A stretch of DNA of 64,000 bases from Nocardia sp. (GTDB taxonomy: Bacteria; Actinomycetota; Actinomycetes; Mycobacteriales; Mycobacteriaceae). Shown here piece by piece: positions 36,133 to 45,165 of the stretch. Position 1 is the first letter of the stretch, and each line of letters opens with the position of its first letter. The notes beneath the pieces were generated by a model. It was not told the origin of the DNA. It ran no database searches and saw only the letters and a program-made list of their open reading frames with translations. The stretch is from positions 62,001 to 126,000 of the forward strand of contig NZ_JAODNK010000072.1 in assembly GCF_025465275.1 (NCBI RefSeq), written 5' to 3'. Made by a program: the position numbers and the translations under genes.

Positions 36133-37292
36133 CGCCAACCTCCGAACAGCAACTCGGCGAGCGGATTACCGATGAGATCCTCGGGCCCCTGGGCCGTCCG
36201 ATAGGCATGACTACCGTCGTCGAAGGGAACGTGCCCCGGCTTCTGATCACCGGTGGCATAGCAGCTCGGCGCATTGTCGAGCCCCGTCTTCGGCAGGTCC
36301 TGCGACACTCGATACGGCGGGTCACCCATCAGCAAGGTGCCCAAGATATTCAGGCCAGGCCTATCGCTACCGCCGACCGTGTTCTCCAACAGCGTGTTCG
36401 TCTTATGCAGATTCGAAAGGAAGCAGGGGTATATCGGCGCGAACTCGGCGAGGACGCCGGTCGGCGCGACCAGCGCTGCCATGGACGCCTGCAAGGGGGC
36501 GCCCGCAGCCTGGAAAAGATCGCCGCCGCGGTTGCCGAATGAGGTGAAGCTGAGCAGGAATGCGCTGAGTTGCTTCTGCTGCGCGGTGATGGTGTCTCCT
36601 GTCGTGCTCAGCCGGTCGACCGTGGTGAGCAGATCGGGTGCTGCGGCGGCCAGCACATCCGCCGTATCGGCGGTACCGTGCATGTCTCGCCGCAAGGTGT
36701 CGAGCTGCGGGTTGAACGCGGTGAGATAGGAATCGAGATCGCTGACCAACTGACCTATAGCCGGGCCGCGACCGTGCAGCGCGACCGACAAGGCGGTGAG
36801 CGTTGCGCTCACCCGCTGCGGCTCGACAGTGCGCAGCACGGTGACCAACGATTCCAGCAGGTCATTGACTTCGGTTGCGGCAGCGCCATTTTCGATGACC
36901 GATCCGGTCGTGATCGTGGTGGCGGATGGCCGCTCCGGCAGCGACAGCGTGACGAACTTCCGGCCGAACAAGGTGGTCGGATCGATCGTCGCCCGCACGT
37001 TGGCGGGGATTGCCCGGGTGTAGTCGGTCGAGATGTTCATGGCGATACGGGCCTTGCCGTCCACCAGTTCGACTCCGCTGACGTGTCCGACGACCACCCC
37101 GCGCACCTTGACGTCGGAACCCTTTTCGAGCATGAGACCCGATCGGTCGGCGTAAAGCGTGACGCCCGCGACGCCGAGGAAGCTGCCGCGATAGAAGCCG
37201 ATGGATACCGCGGTCACCGCCATCATGATCACGATCAGCCCGACACCCATCAATATGTATGCGTTGCGGCCGAATTCGCGCAGATGCCCCAT
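36129..37292 (-). CDS. mceA: Mce-family protein MceA
   Basis: A 387-residue Mce protein, first of the six. The anchor helix lies at about 13-33 (ILMGVGLIVIMMAVTAVSIG), then the Mce domain (GVTLYADRSGLMLEKGSDVKV, closing with LFGRKFVTLSLPE) and a long helical region containing FAPIYPCFLSNL and a later Cys, a pair conserved in many MceA proteins. The ATG at 37292 overlaps the yrbEB stop (TGATG). The long upstream open frame in yrbEB is an artefact of GC bias. It is expected to contribute to substrate selection by the transporter. Confidence 0.92.
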   Translation of the reverse strand: MGHLREFGRNAYILMGVGLIVIMMAVTAVSIGFYRGSFLGVAGVTLYADRSGLMLEKGSDVKVRGVVVGHVSGVELVDGKARIAMNISTDYTRAIPANVRATIDPTTLFGRKFVTLSLPERPSATTITTGSVIENGAAATEVNDLLESLVTVLRTVEPQRVSATLTALSVALHGRGPAIGQLVSDLDSYLTAFNPQLDTLRRDMHGTADTADVLAAAAPDLLTTVDRLSTTGDTITAQQKQLSAFLLSFTSFGNRGGDLFQAAGAPLQASMAALVAPTGVLAEFAPIYPCFLSNLHKTNTLLENTVGGSDRPGLNILGTLLMGDPPYRVSQDLPKTGLDNAPSCYATGDQKPGHVPFDDGSHAYRTAQGPEDLIGNPLAELLFGGWR

Positions 37293-38161
37293 CAGCCCGC
37301 CACCTTCACCGCACCAGAGGTGCCGCCGTACACGGCAATGCCTACGAGCAAATCGACCACCATGATCGAGATCAGCGAGGTCCGGACGGCCCGGCCGACC
37401 GCAACGCCGACACCGGCGGGACCGCCGCGCGCGTTGTAACCGTGATAGCAGTGCACGCACATGACCACGATCGCCATGCAGACCACCTTGATCAGCGACC
37501 ACAACACATCGCTCGGGATCAGGAAGACATTGAAGTAATGGCTGTAGGTACCCGATGCCTGACCGGACATGAACACCGTCACGAGTTCGGTTGCCCCATA
37601 CCCGACTATCAGCGCGACGCTGTAGAGCGGGACTACGGCGATCACACCGGCGGTTACCCGGGTCGCGACCAGATACTGCAGCGAGGGGATCGCCATCGTC
37701 TCGATCGCGTCGATCTCCTCGCTCACCCGCATCGCCCCGAGCTGCGCGGTGAAACCGGCTCCGACGGTGGCCGTCAGCGCGATGCCCGCGATGGCCGGGA
37801 CCGCTTCCCGCGTATTGAAGAAGGCAGAAATGAATCCGGACATCGCACCGATCCCGATGCGGCCCAACGACGTTGTCGCCTGCTGCCCGACCTCATACCC
37901 GACGGCGGAGGTCAGCATCGCGATCACGACCAGCGTGCCGCCGATCGCCGCCAGCGCACCGCTGCCCATGCTCACCTCGGCGAGCAGGCGTAGAACCTCC
38001 TTGCGGTAGTGCACGAACGCCCGCGGCATCGCGAGAACGGTCTGCGTGTAGAACGAGATCTGCTTGCCCATATCGGTGAGCAGCCGGGCCGGCGTCGCGC
38101 CGGCGCGGAGAAGGCCGGCGACCGGCGACGGCCACCCGGCCCGCGGTAGGGATTCAGACAC
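37292..38161 (-). CDS. yrbEB: YrbE-B permease of the Mce transporter
   Basis: A 289-residue MlaE-family integral membrane permease with five to six hydrophobic segments. The coupling region GAMRVSEEIDAIETMAI carries the conserved E-x-D motif that contacts MceG. The N-terminus (about 55 residues) is cytoplasmic, with an amphipathic interfacial helix. It pairs with YrbE-A to form the inner-membrane core of the lipid importer. It is 36 bp downstream of yrbEA and overlaps mceA. Confidence 0.93.
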   Translation of the reverse strand: MSESLPRAGWPSPVAGLLRAGATPARLLTDMGKQISFYTQTVLAMPRAFVHYRKEVLRLLAEVSMGSGALAAIGGTLVVIAMLTSAVGYEVGQQATTSLGRIGIGAMSGFISAFFNTREAVPAIAGIALTATVGAGFTAQLGAMRVSEEIDAIETMAIPSLQYLVATRVTAGVIAVVPLYSVALIVGYGATELVTVFMSGQASGTYSHYFNVFLIPSDVLWSLIKVVCMAIVVMCVHCYHGYNARGGPAGVGVAVGRAVRTSLISIMVVDLLVGIAVYGGTSGAVKVAG

Positions 38162-38197
38162 GGCAGAATGCCTTTCTCATATCAGTGCAGCGGTGGA

Positions 38198-38992
38198 TCA
38201 GCGCAGGGCAATGGTCGTAATGATCGAATTGGCCAGGAAGAGCAGTAGAAAGCTGAAGACGACGGTTTGGTTGACCGCGTCACCCACGCCCTTCGGACCG
38301 CCCCGCACGTGCAGCCCCAAGTGACACGCCACCAGGCCGGCCAGTAGCCCGAACACTGCGGCCTTGATCTCGCTGACGAAGAAGTCCGGGATCCCCGTCA
38401 GCACCGATACGCTCGTAACGTATTGCCCTGGCGAAGCGCCTTGCATGTACACGGTGGCGATGAATCCGCCCACCAATCCGACAGCCGAAACCAGCCCGTT
38501 CAGAAACATGGCCACGATCGTCGAGGCAACAACGCGCGGAACACACAGCCGCTGAATAGGATCGATGCCCAGTACGCGCATGGCGTCGATCTCTTCGCGG
38601 ATGGTGCGTGCACCGAGGTCGGCGCAGATCGCGGTCGATCCCGCACCCGCGACCACCAGCACGGTGACGACCGGGCCGATCTCTCGGATAATGGCGACAC
38701 CCGCGCCCGCACCGCTGAGGTCGACCGCGCCGACCTCCGAGAGCAGGATATTGATCTCGTACACGAACATCACGCAGAACGGGATCGACATGAGTAGTGC
38801 GGGCATGATCGAGATGCTGGCGATGAACCACGCCTGGGCGATGAATTCGCGGAATTGAAAACGCGAGGTGAAGAGATATCGGAACGTCTCCATCGCGGTG
38901 GCATAGAAACCCCCGATCGCACTTAGAAACATGGTGACCGCGGGTAGCACCACACGTGCGCGCACCGGACTGAAACTATCGTCGACGGCCAC
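38198..38992 (-). CDS. yrbEA: YrbE-A permease of the Mce transporter
   Basis: A 264-residue MlaE-family permease. GARTIREEIDAMRVLGI provides the E-x-D coupling motif, and the membrane segments are spaced as in YrbE proteins. The GTG at 38992 is preferred because a moderate AGAAGA site lies just upstream and the family N-terminus starts near here; an ATG at 39115 would add 41 poorly conserved residues. It is the first transporter gene, 135 bp after the aldehyde dehydrogenase gene on the same strand, with a small hairpin between them, so it may have its own promoter or be read through. Confidence 0.9.
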   Translation of the reverse strand: MAVDDSFSPVRARVVLPAVTMFLSAIGGFYATAMETFRYLFTSRFQFREFIAQAWFIASISIMPALLMSIPFCVMFVYEINILLSEVGAVDLSGAGAGVAIIREIGPVVTVLVVAGAGSTAICADLGARTIREEIDAMRVLGIDPIQRLCVPRVVASTIVAMFLNGLVSAVGLVGGFIATVYMQGASPGQYVTSVSVLTGIPDFFVSEIKAAVFGLLAGLVACHLGLHVRGGPKGVGDAVNQTVVFSFLLLFLANSIITTIALR

Positions 38993-39063
38993 AGAATCTT
39001 CTTTCCACGTCGTATTCAAATCTGGAGCAACAAATATGTTCGGGTGAATTCGGCACAGCAGCG

Positions 39064-39080
39064 GACCGGCATTGCCGGTC
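39064..39080 (-). terminator. Small hairpin between ALDH and yrbEA
   Basis: GACCGGC and GCCGGTC pair around an ATT loop. No T-run follows on the minus strand, so termination is weak at best. It may act as a partial barrier or RNA-processing site between the dehydrogenase genes and the transporter genes. Confidence 0.3.
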
Positions 39081-39127
39081 GGGATTACACCGACACGGCA
39101 ATGCCTTCGATCCACCGATCCGGCAGG

Positions 39128-40573
39128 TCAGAGATAAATCGACTTCGGAACCAGGTAGGTCCCAAGGGCTTCCGGGCCGAGCTCACGTCCGAGGCCGCTG
39201 GCCTTGATGCCGCCGAACGGTGCCGTCGGGTCGGGGAGATAGCCGTTTATACCGATCGTTCCCGTTCGTATGTGCCGCGCGACTGTGAGTCCGCGGTCAT
39301 GATCGGAGGTCCATACGGAACCACCCAATCCGTAATCGCTGTCGTTCGCGATGCGGATCGCCTCGTCATCGCCGTCGTAAGCGATCACCGACAGAACGGG
39401 ACCGAAGATCTCTTCCTGCGCAATGGCGTAACTGTTCTCGACATCGGCGAAGATCGTCGGCTCCACGAACCAACCGGCATCGAGACCCTTCGGCCGGCCA
39501 CCGCCCGTAGTCACGCGGGCGCCGTCGCCGCGACCCTTCGCGATGTAGGACTCGACCCGATCACGTTGCCGCGCACTCGCCATCGGTCCGATCTGTGTCG
39601 TCGGATCCAGGGAGTCACCAAGAGTCAGAGAGCTGGCCAAGCCCGTGAAGACGTCGACAACTTCCTGGTAACGCGACTTGGGCGCGAGCACCCTGGTCCC
39701 GAGATAGCAGGCCTGCCCGTTGTTGAGCAGGGTCGCGCCGAACAGCTGCTCCCCGATCTTGGCCAAGTCTAGATCAGCGTCGTCGAGGATGATTGCCGCC
39801 GACTTTCCGCCGAGCTCGAGGGTGACCGGCCGCAGCAGTCGGCCACATACTTCGCCGATATTGCGGCCCGCCGTGGTGGAACCGGTGAAGGCGACCTTAT
39901 CGACGTCCGGATGGGCGACAAGATAGGCGCCGAGTTCGCGGCCGCCGGGCACGATATTGATGACACCGGCCGGAATTCCGGCCTCGTCGATCGCCTCGGC
40001 GAGCAGGTAGCTGTCAAAGACGGTCTCCGGCGACGGTTTGATGACGAACGTGCAGCCTGCCGCCAGTCCGGGGGCATATTTGAATGCCGCCAGCGCCTGC
40101 GGGAAGTTCCACGGGACGATAGCCCCGACCACGCCTATCGGTGCCCGGTTGACCAGCGTCGATCCACCGAACAGTCCCACACGGGTCTCGTCGAAGGATT
40201 CATTCCGAACCTGATCCCCGTAATACCGCAACAGCAACTGCGGGAATATCGCCTCGAGCTTCTCGGAGACTGCAACCGGCATACCGTTCTGTGAACTCAC
40301 AGCCTGCACAATCTCGGGCGCACGCTTGTCGAGCGCGTCGGCCAGCCGCGCCATCGCGTCGGCACGCTCGGCCGGGGACCACTGCGACCAGCCGTTGGGA
40401 TCGTCGAACGCGGCGCGGGCCGCAGCCACCGCCGCATCGATGTCGGCGGGGGCTCCCTCCGGTACCGAGCCGAGCACCTGCTCGTTATTCGGCGAAATCA
40501 CCGTGATCTTCCCGGAGGACGCTGGGGCACGCCAACCGCCGTCGATATAGAACAGGTCACGTTCGATTGTCAT
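39128..40573 (-). CDS. Aldehyde dehydrogenase
   Basis: A 481-residue NAD(P)-dependent aldehyde dehydrogenase, oxidising an aldehyde to the acid. Catalytic Cys289 lies in NNGQACYLGTR, the general base Glu253 in LELGGKSA, the Asn156 oxyanion residue in PWNFP, and the cofactor-binding GSTTAGRNIG at 231-240. Length and motifs match the broad-specificity family used for terpenoid, alkane-derived and aromatic aldehydes in actinomycetes. It follows the alcohol dehydrogenase by 34 bp and precedes the mce genes, so alcohol to acid conversion and lipid uptake seem co-transcribed. Confidence 0.92.
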   Translation of the reverse strand: MTIERDLFYIDGGWRAPASSGKITVISPNNEQVLGSVPEGAPADIDAAVAAARAAFDDPNGWSQWSPAERADAMARLADALDKRAPEIVQAVSSQNGMPVAVSEKLEAIFPQLLLRYYGDQVRNESFDETRVGLFGGSTLVNRAPIGVVGAIVPWNFPQALAAFKYAPGLAAGCTFVIKPSPETVFDSYLLAEAIDEAGIPAGVINIVPGGRELGAYLVAHPDVDKVAFTGSTTAGRNIGEVCGRLLRPVTLELGGKSAAIILDDADLDLAKIGEQLFGATLLNNGQACYLGTRVLAPKSRYQEVVDVFTGLASSLTLGDSLDPTTQIGPMASARQRDRVESYIAKGRGDGARVTTGGGRPKGLDAGWFVEPTIFADVENSYAIAQEEIFGPVLSVIAYDGDDEAIRIANDSDYGLGGSVWTSDHDRGLTVARHIRTGTIGINGYLPDPTAPFGGIKASGLGRELGPEALGTYLVPKSIYL

Positions 40574-40607
40574 GATGTAATCCTTTGTGTGCTTAGCGGT
40601 TTCGGCT

Positions 40608-41711
40608 TTACTGAGTAGTGAGGACGACCTTGACCACATCGCCGCGCTGCTGCGCCGCGACGGCCTCGTTGATCTCCGACATCGGCATCGTGCTGATCAA
40701 CTTGTCGAACGGGAACTTGCCTCGGCGGTACAGGTCGAGGATGTAAGGAATGAAGATCTGCGGGTCGGCGTCGCCTTCTGTGATCCCGCGGACGGTCAGC
40801 CCCTGCAGCACGGCCGGAATGAGCGCGACCGGCAGCACCGCCTCCGGGTTCGCGGGCACTCCGATCAGGCCGAGCGTCCCGCGGGCGCCCAACGACGCCA
40901 GCAACTGTTCGAGCACCGACACCACCGCGGTGGTGTCGATCGCGTACTCGACGCCCTCAGGAACGATGGCGCGAATCTGCTCGGCGACCGGGCCCGCGCT
41001 CGGATCGATCGCATGCGTGGCACCGAGGTCCAGAGCCAGCTTGCGGCGGGTCTCATGCGGTTCGACGACGATGATGAACGCGGCCTCCCGCACCACAGCC
41101 GCCAGCACGGCGGCGAGCCCGACCGCACCGGCACCGGCCACCACCAGCGAAGCGCCCGCCTCCACATAGAGGGAGTTCATGACGGCGCCGGCGCCGGTCT
41201 GGATACCGCACCCGAGTGGACCGGCCAACTCGATCGGCACATCGTCCGGCAGCTTCACTACATTCCGCACGTGCGCGATGGCGTGCGTCGCCAGCGATGA
41301 CTGACCGAAGAAGTTGCTGCCCAGGGGTTTACCAGCCTCGGCGACGGCGGAGGAGCCATCGGCGCGAACGCCACCGAAGTTGTATTCCATGAAGCGCAGG
41401 CAGTACGCAGGTGCGCCTTTGCCACACTGCGTGCAGTCCCCACAGCTGTTGAAGCTGATCGCCACTTTGTCACCGGCGCTGACCGAGGTGACATTCGCGC
41501 CGACCGCGACCACCGTTCCACTGCCTTCGTGCCCGAGGACGCCGGGTAGCGGGAACGGCAGATGACCTGCCTTGACGGCGAGATCGGTGTGACAGATTCC
41601 GGCACCGGCGATTTCGACCACGACCTCATCGGCCGCGGGCGCTGCGAGCTCGACGGCTTGGACGCTGAACTGTTCGCCGACCTCGTGTAACACTGCGGCC
41701 TTGATTTCCAT
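40608..41711 (-). CDS. Zinc-dependent alcohol dehydrogenase (class III/aryl type)
   Basis: A 367-residue MDR-family alcohol dehydrogenase. Catalytic-zinc ligands Cys40 (GICHTD) and His61 with Glu62 (GHEGSG) are present, the structural zinc site has Cys90, 93, 96 and 104 (SCGDCTQC ... AYC), and GAGAVGLAAV binds NAD. It resembles benzyl/aryl-alcohol and terpenol dehydrogenases such as XylB/GeoA. ATG 41711 is favoured; upstream codons lack support. It heads the minus-strand run ending at mceG and is divergent from the LuxR pair, which likely controls it. Confidence 0.92.
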   Translation of the reverse strand: MEIKAAVLHEVGEQFSVQAVELAAPAADEVVVEIAGAGICHTDLAVKAGHLPFPLPGVLGHEGSGTVVAVGANVTSVSAGDKVAISFNSCGDCTQCGKGAPAYCLRFMEYNFGGVRADGSSAVAEAGKPLGSNFFGQSSLATHAIAHVRNVVKLPDDVPIELAGPLGCGIQTGAGAVMNSLYVEAGASLVVAGAGAVGLAAVLAAVVREAAFIIVVEPHETRRKLALDLGATHAIDPSAGPVAEQIRAIVPEGVEYAIDTTAVVSVLEQLLASLGARGTLGLIGVPANPEAVLPVALIPAVLQGLTVRGITEGDADPQIFIPYILDLYRRGKFPFDKLISTMPMSEINEAVAAQQRGDVVKVVLTTQ

Positions 41712-41881
41712 GATTAACTCCCTATTCGGTGTTCGGACCGATGTTAGGAAGCTCATATTCAAAAAACCCCTGATCAGACGGTAAATCACTCGAATGCCCC
41801 CCACTCGTACCCCTTCAGGGGGAGCTCACCCCTCCTTCCGGGAGGCGAGCAAGTTATACAGGACGGATTTCCCTCTAATAT

Positions 41882-41931
41882 CACGTGTTTGACGTCACAA
41901 TTCACTTCGAATACAATGTGAACTTCACGTG
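41882..41931. promoter_or_regulatory. Operator-like cluster between ADH and the LuxR pair
   Basis: Two CACGTG palindromes at 41882-41887 and 41926-41931 lie 44 bp apart, about four helical turns. Between them TTCAC (41901-41905) and GTGAA (41918-41922) form an inverted repeat with a 12-base spacer. The intergenic region is markedly A/T-rich. Binding by the adjacent LuxR-type regulators is plausible but untested. Confidence 0.5.
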
Positions 41932-42003
41932 TCTTCATGCAACGTGTAAGTAACGTTTCTCTGGGTCACCGTCGACCCTGCGGTGCGCTAGGAGGCCTCC
42001 GTG

Positions 42004-43149
42004 ATGCCATACGCATCCTGGATTTCGGCCGTGGATGACGAATCGTTCGCCGAACAAATGAGGGATCTAGTCCTTCTCGCGACTGACCTCATCGGGATCG
42101 AATCCGAACCAGACTCAGCCCTACCCTTCGATGCGCGCCTCGCCCGGTTGCGCGGTCGCATCGAAGAACTCGTCAACAGCGTGGAGACGACATCCGAGCG
42201 CCGCTCGGAGGCATACGAGCTGCTGACATCGATTCATCGACTGCAGCACGCCGGCCTGGAAACAGCACTCGAACACCAGCTTTCGACATTGTCGGAGATC
42301 CGATACGGAATCGACGAGCTGGCCGGATTCGCACCACGCGAGTTGATCGGCGCTGCGCCGGTTCGCGCGTGCCGGGATCTGTCGTTCGGCCGCGCATTGA
42401 TATCGACCGTCAGCGGATCGATATGGCTGCCTCAGCGGCTGCATATCGAGGAAGACCGGGGCGCGGAAACCCCGGGGTTCGAAGAGTTCGTCGATGGCGC
42501 CCGCATTCCGCTGTCCGATGCACCGCTGGAGACGGAATTGATCAGGCGCCGGACAGCTGCCCTCGTGCCCGATCCCGCTTCGGACAAACGAACCTACAAA
42601 CAGATCGTCGGTGTGGCACGGTCATGGGGTTACGTCGTGGCTCCAATCACCCTGCACGGCAGGGCAATCGGGATGTTACATGCAGACCGCCCGCAGAATC
42701 GCGGCCACATCACCAGGGATGATCGCGAACTGCTGGCGACATTCGCAGAGTGCCTGTCCATCGTGTTCGAAAGCGCGGTGCTGCAGGATCGGATGGAGCA
42801 GCAGGTCAAACGCACCACCGACACTTATGCTGAAGTCGTATCGATGCTCGATGACTCGGACATATTGGCGCGAGTGCCCCAACCGTCCGGACCGGCACCG
42901 CGGCCACCGAGGTTCCCGCAGGTTGGGCCGGCCGGCACCACATCACTGACGTCGAGGGAGCGAGAAGTACTCGCCCACTTGGCAACCGGCGCGACCAATG
43001 CTCAGATTGCCCGCAATCTGGTGATCTCGGAAGCGACCATCAAGTCGCACCTCAAGCGGATCTCGAAGAAGCTCGGCACCTCGAGTCGCGCGGCGGCGGT
43101 CGCGACCTATGCACGGATGACTCAGGGGCCGTATGGGATTGCCCAATGA
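42004..43149 (+). CDS. GAF-LuxR transcriptional regulator, first of a pair
   Basis: A 381-residue regulator. The central part (about 110-265) has the features of a GAF-type sensor, including GYVVAPITLHGRAIGMLHAD and DDRELLATFAECLSIVFE. The C-terminal LuxR/FixJ HTH begins with LTSREREVLAHLATGATNAQIARNL and ends with LKRISKKLG. ATG 42004 is chosen because AGGAGG lies seven bases upstream; a GTG three bases earlier is too close. There is no receiver domain, so the signal is probably a small ligand. Its stop overlaps the next regulator by 4 bp. It is divergent from the ADH gene. Confidence 0.88.
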   Translation: MPYASWISAVDDESFAEQMRDLVLLATDLIGIESEPDSALPFDARLARLRGRIEELVNSVETTSERRSEAYELLTSIHRLQHAGLETALEHQLSTLSEIRYGIDELAGFAPRELIGAAPVRACRDLSFGRALISTVSGSIWLPQRLHIEEDRGAETPGFEEFVDGARIPLSDAPLETELIRRRTAALVPDPASDKRTYKQIVGVARSWGYVVAPITLHGRAIGMLHADRPQNRGHITRDDRELLATFAECLSIVFESAVLQDRMEQQVKRTTDTYAEVVSMLDDSDILARVPQPSGPAPRPPRFPQVGPAGTTSLTSREREVLAHLATGATNAQIARNLVISEATIKSHLKRISKKLGTSSRAAAVATYARMTQGPYGIAQ

Positions 43150-44237
43150 GCCCTGACGCGGCTCGCAAGGCTCTCGACCTTCTCGTCACCCTCGACCTCG
43201 ACCTCCGGCACGAGCTGCGGCTCGAGGGACGCCAGCGCATGGCGACCACGTTGCCCGAGGCGATCGCGATATCCGAAGAGTCGACTGCCGTCGCATTATC
43301 GGCCGAGCCGTCAGGTTTCGCAGCGGCCGACGCCGCCCGAGCGCGCTTGATCACCGGATGTCTCACCGCCCAATCCGAAGCTCGCGAGCTAGTGCACAGG
43401 ACCCGGTCGCACCGCGTCTCCGCGATCGCGCGATCGATCACCCGGATGCGCGCCGCCAGTTCTGCCGACGCACTCATTCGCCAGACATGCTCGGAACTTA
43501 CCGGCGCACTCGACTTCCGATGTGCGACTTACTCGGTCATTGACACCGATGGCTACTGGATTCGATACGTGTACCCCCGCGGAAATGCCTGGCTGCCACA
43601 AGATTCGACGAAATGGCAGCTCTCTCCCGAGGAGCTCCGCTGTGTTGTCGAAGGCAGACCGATTATTGTCGGTGACGCCATGTCGAAGCCTGCCGGTGCT
43701 ATGTCGATGTTGCTGGGCGCGACCAATTACGTGGTGGCGCCGGTGATCCTGAACTCCGAGGTGTCCGCGCTGTTCCATGCCGCCCGCGCACTACCGTGGA
43801 CAGTCGATTCCGCGGACGTCAAGCTGCTGGACCTCATCGCATCGGCATTCGCCGTCGTCTCCGAGCGGGAAATGCGATCGGATCGCCTGCAACGCAGGCA
43901 GCAGGCTATCTTCGCGGCGGCCCGACGACTCGTGGCCGACACCGAATCCTTCGTCGGCGGAGACATCGATCTCGATATCGGCGGCCAGACGTCGCCCCGA
44001 CCCGTACACCGGGCACCGATGCGGCCAGCGCTGCGGGAGTTGCTGACCCAGCGCGAGACGGAAGTGTTGAAACTCATTGTGGCAGGCGCTTCGAACAACG
44101 AGATCGCGGATCAGTTGGTCATCACCGTCGAAACGGTGAAATCCCATGTGAAGAAGGTGCTGCGCAAGCTCGGCGCGGTCAACCGCGCCGAGGCGATCTC
44201 GCTGTATCTCGACGACAAAGGCCCGACGCCACGCTGA
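43146..44237 (+). CDS. GAF-LuxR transcriptional regulator, second of a pair
   Basis: A 363-residue paralogue of the preceding regulator: an N-terminal helical region, a GAF-like domain at about 105-245 (FRCATYSVIDTDGYWIRYVYP, then NYVVAPVILNSEVSALFHAAR) and a LuxR HTH (LTQRETEVLKLIVAGASNNEIADQL ... VKKVLRKLGA). Its ATG overlaps the first gene by 4 bp, so the two are made together and could form heterodimers. Its stop codon directly abuts the stop codon of the convergent GntR gene, with no base between them. Confidence 0.88.
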   Translation: MSPDAARKALDLLVTLDLDLRHELRLEGRQRMATTLPEAIAISEESTAVALSAEPSGFAAADAARARLITGCLTAQSEARELVHRTRSHRVSAIARSITRMRAASSADALIRQTCSELTGALDFRCATYSVIDTDGYWIRYVYPRGNAWLPQDSTKWQLSPEELRCVVEGRPIIVGDAMSKPAGAMSMLLGATNYVVAPVILNSEVSALFHAARALPWTVDSADVKLLDLIASAFAVVSEREMRSDRLQRRQQAIFAAARRLVADTESFVGGDIDLDIGGQTSPRPVHRAPMRPALRELLTQRETEVLKLIVAGASNNEIADQLVITVETVKSHVKKVLRKLGAVNRAEAISLYLDDKGPTPR

Positions 44238-45014
44238 CTACGCCGGCTCGAGCGGGATATCGGTACGCTCCTCCACGGCCAGCACGCTCTCGGCATACGA
44301 ATGCACATGCCGAGCCATCCGACGCGCCGCAGCATCGGCGTCGCGGTCCTTGATCGCCCTGGTCACCGAACGGTGCGCGCGTAGCGTGGTGTTGCGCACC
44401 TGCTCGTCCACGAAACCCTCGGTGGCGGTGGCGGTATAGATGGCCCGTGACAACGCGATCATCAATCCGGTCAGCAGTTCGTTGTGGCTCGCGGTCGCCA
44501 CGGCGATATGCCAATCGACATTCGCCTGTAGGAAAGCCGCGAGCTCCCCCTCCGCATCGACGATGGCCTGGTTCGCAGCGTCCAGCGTGCCCAGATCGCT
44601 GTCGGTTCGGCTCGCCGCGGCGAGCTGGGCGCAGAAGGGTTCGATCGCCTCACGTGTCTCGTGCAGCGCGGCGAGCCGAATCTGACGACCTCGGATCAAC
44701 AGCGCGACCGAGGCGGCCATCGACTGCTCGCCGGGGCGCTGGACGAAGGCGCCGCCGGCCCGGCCTGCCTTGATCCGGATCAGCCCTTGCACCTCGAGGA
44801 TTCGCAGTGCCTCCCGCACGGTGGTGCGGCTCATTTGCGTTTGGACAACAAGTTCCCGCTCCGGAGGCAGTTGGGTGTTCTCCGCGAATTCCCCACTCAG
44901 GATCCGCTCCCGCAGTTCGCCTGCCAGCACATCCGAGGCTTTCGGCACCTTCATCGGAGCAAGTCTGATGGCTGAGCGTCCGTCGGGCGATAGACCTCCG
45001 GCGGCTGATGGCAT
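44238..45014 (-). CDS. FadR-like GntR regulator (FCD), left bookend
   Basis: A 258-residue FadR/FCD-type GntR regulator, equal in length and close in sequence to the one at 63095-63871. The winged helix is at about 24-92 (KASDVLAGELRERILSGEF, PPERELVVQTQMSRTTVREALRILEVQG), followed by the all-helical FCD effector domain with the NVDWHIAVATASHNELL and HRSVTRAI metal/ligand segments. ATG 45014 is chosen by alignment with the paralogue. The promoter carries a TATATT -10-like box immediately followed by a 17-bp operator, so it is probably autorepressed. The ligand is likely an acyl-CoA or related acid. Confidence 0.92.
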   Translation of the reverse strand: MPSAAGGLSPDGRSAIRLAPMKVPKASDVLAGELRERILSGEFAENTQLPPERELVVQTQMSRTTVREALRILEVQGLIRIKAGRAGGAFVQRPGEQSMAASVALLIRGRQIRLAALHETREAIEPFCAQLAAASRTDSDLGTLDAANQAIVDAEGELAAFLQANVDWHIAVATASHNELLTGLMIALSRAIYTATATEGFVDEQVRNTTLRAHRSVTRAIKDRDADAAARRMARHVHSYAESVLAVEERTDIPLEPA

Positions 45015-45030
45015 ACGATCCCCAATCCTT

Positions 45031-45047
45031 GGTCTAAAGGTCCGACC
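45031..45047 (-). promoter_or_regulatory. GntR operator at the left regulator gene
   Basis: GGTCTAAAGGTCCGACC contains the perfect palindrome GGTC-C-GACC (45039-45047) preceded by an extra GGTCT half site. On the minus strand a TATATT box (45054-45049) lies directly upstream, so the transcription start would fall within the operator. The same arrangement occurs at 63890-63906. Confidence 0.75.
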
Positions 45048-45110
45048 CAATATAGCATCGGCCCATGACGGCGAACGTGATCGCTCCCCTCCCCGCGCAC
45101 ATTGCTCTTT

Positions 45111-45139
45111 GGTCAGTCCTTTAGTATGTTGGTCCAAAC
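45111..45139 (+). promoter_or_regulatory. Two GntR-operator-like sites before the acyl-CoA dehydrogenase
   Basis: GGTCAGTCC (45111-45119, 8 of 9 matches to GGTCAGACC) and GGTCCAAAC (45131-45139, weaker) are 20 bp apart, two helical turns. TAGTAT (45122-45127) between them is a possible -10 box. They lie 27-55 bp upstream of the GTG at 45166 that starts the catabolic operon. Confidence 0.6.
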
Positions 45140-45165
45140 AGGATATTACTGATGGGACGGGTGCG

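Noticed and set aside
37293..37502. N-terminal extension of MceA by 70 codons
   Set aside because: It overlaps yrbEB, is Arg-rich and lacks conservation; the TGATG junction gives a normal MceA start.
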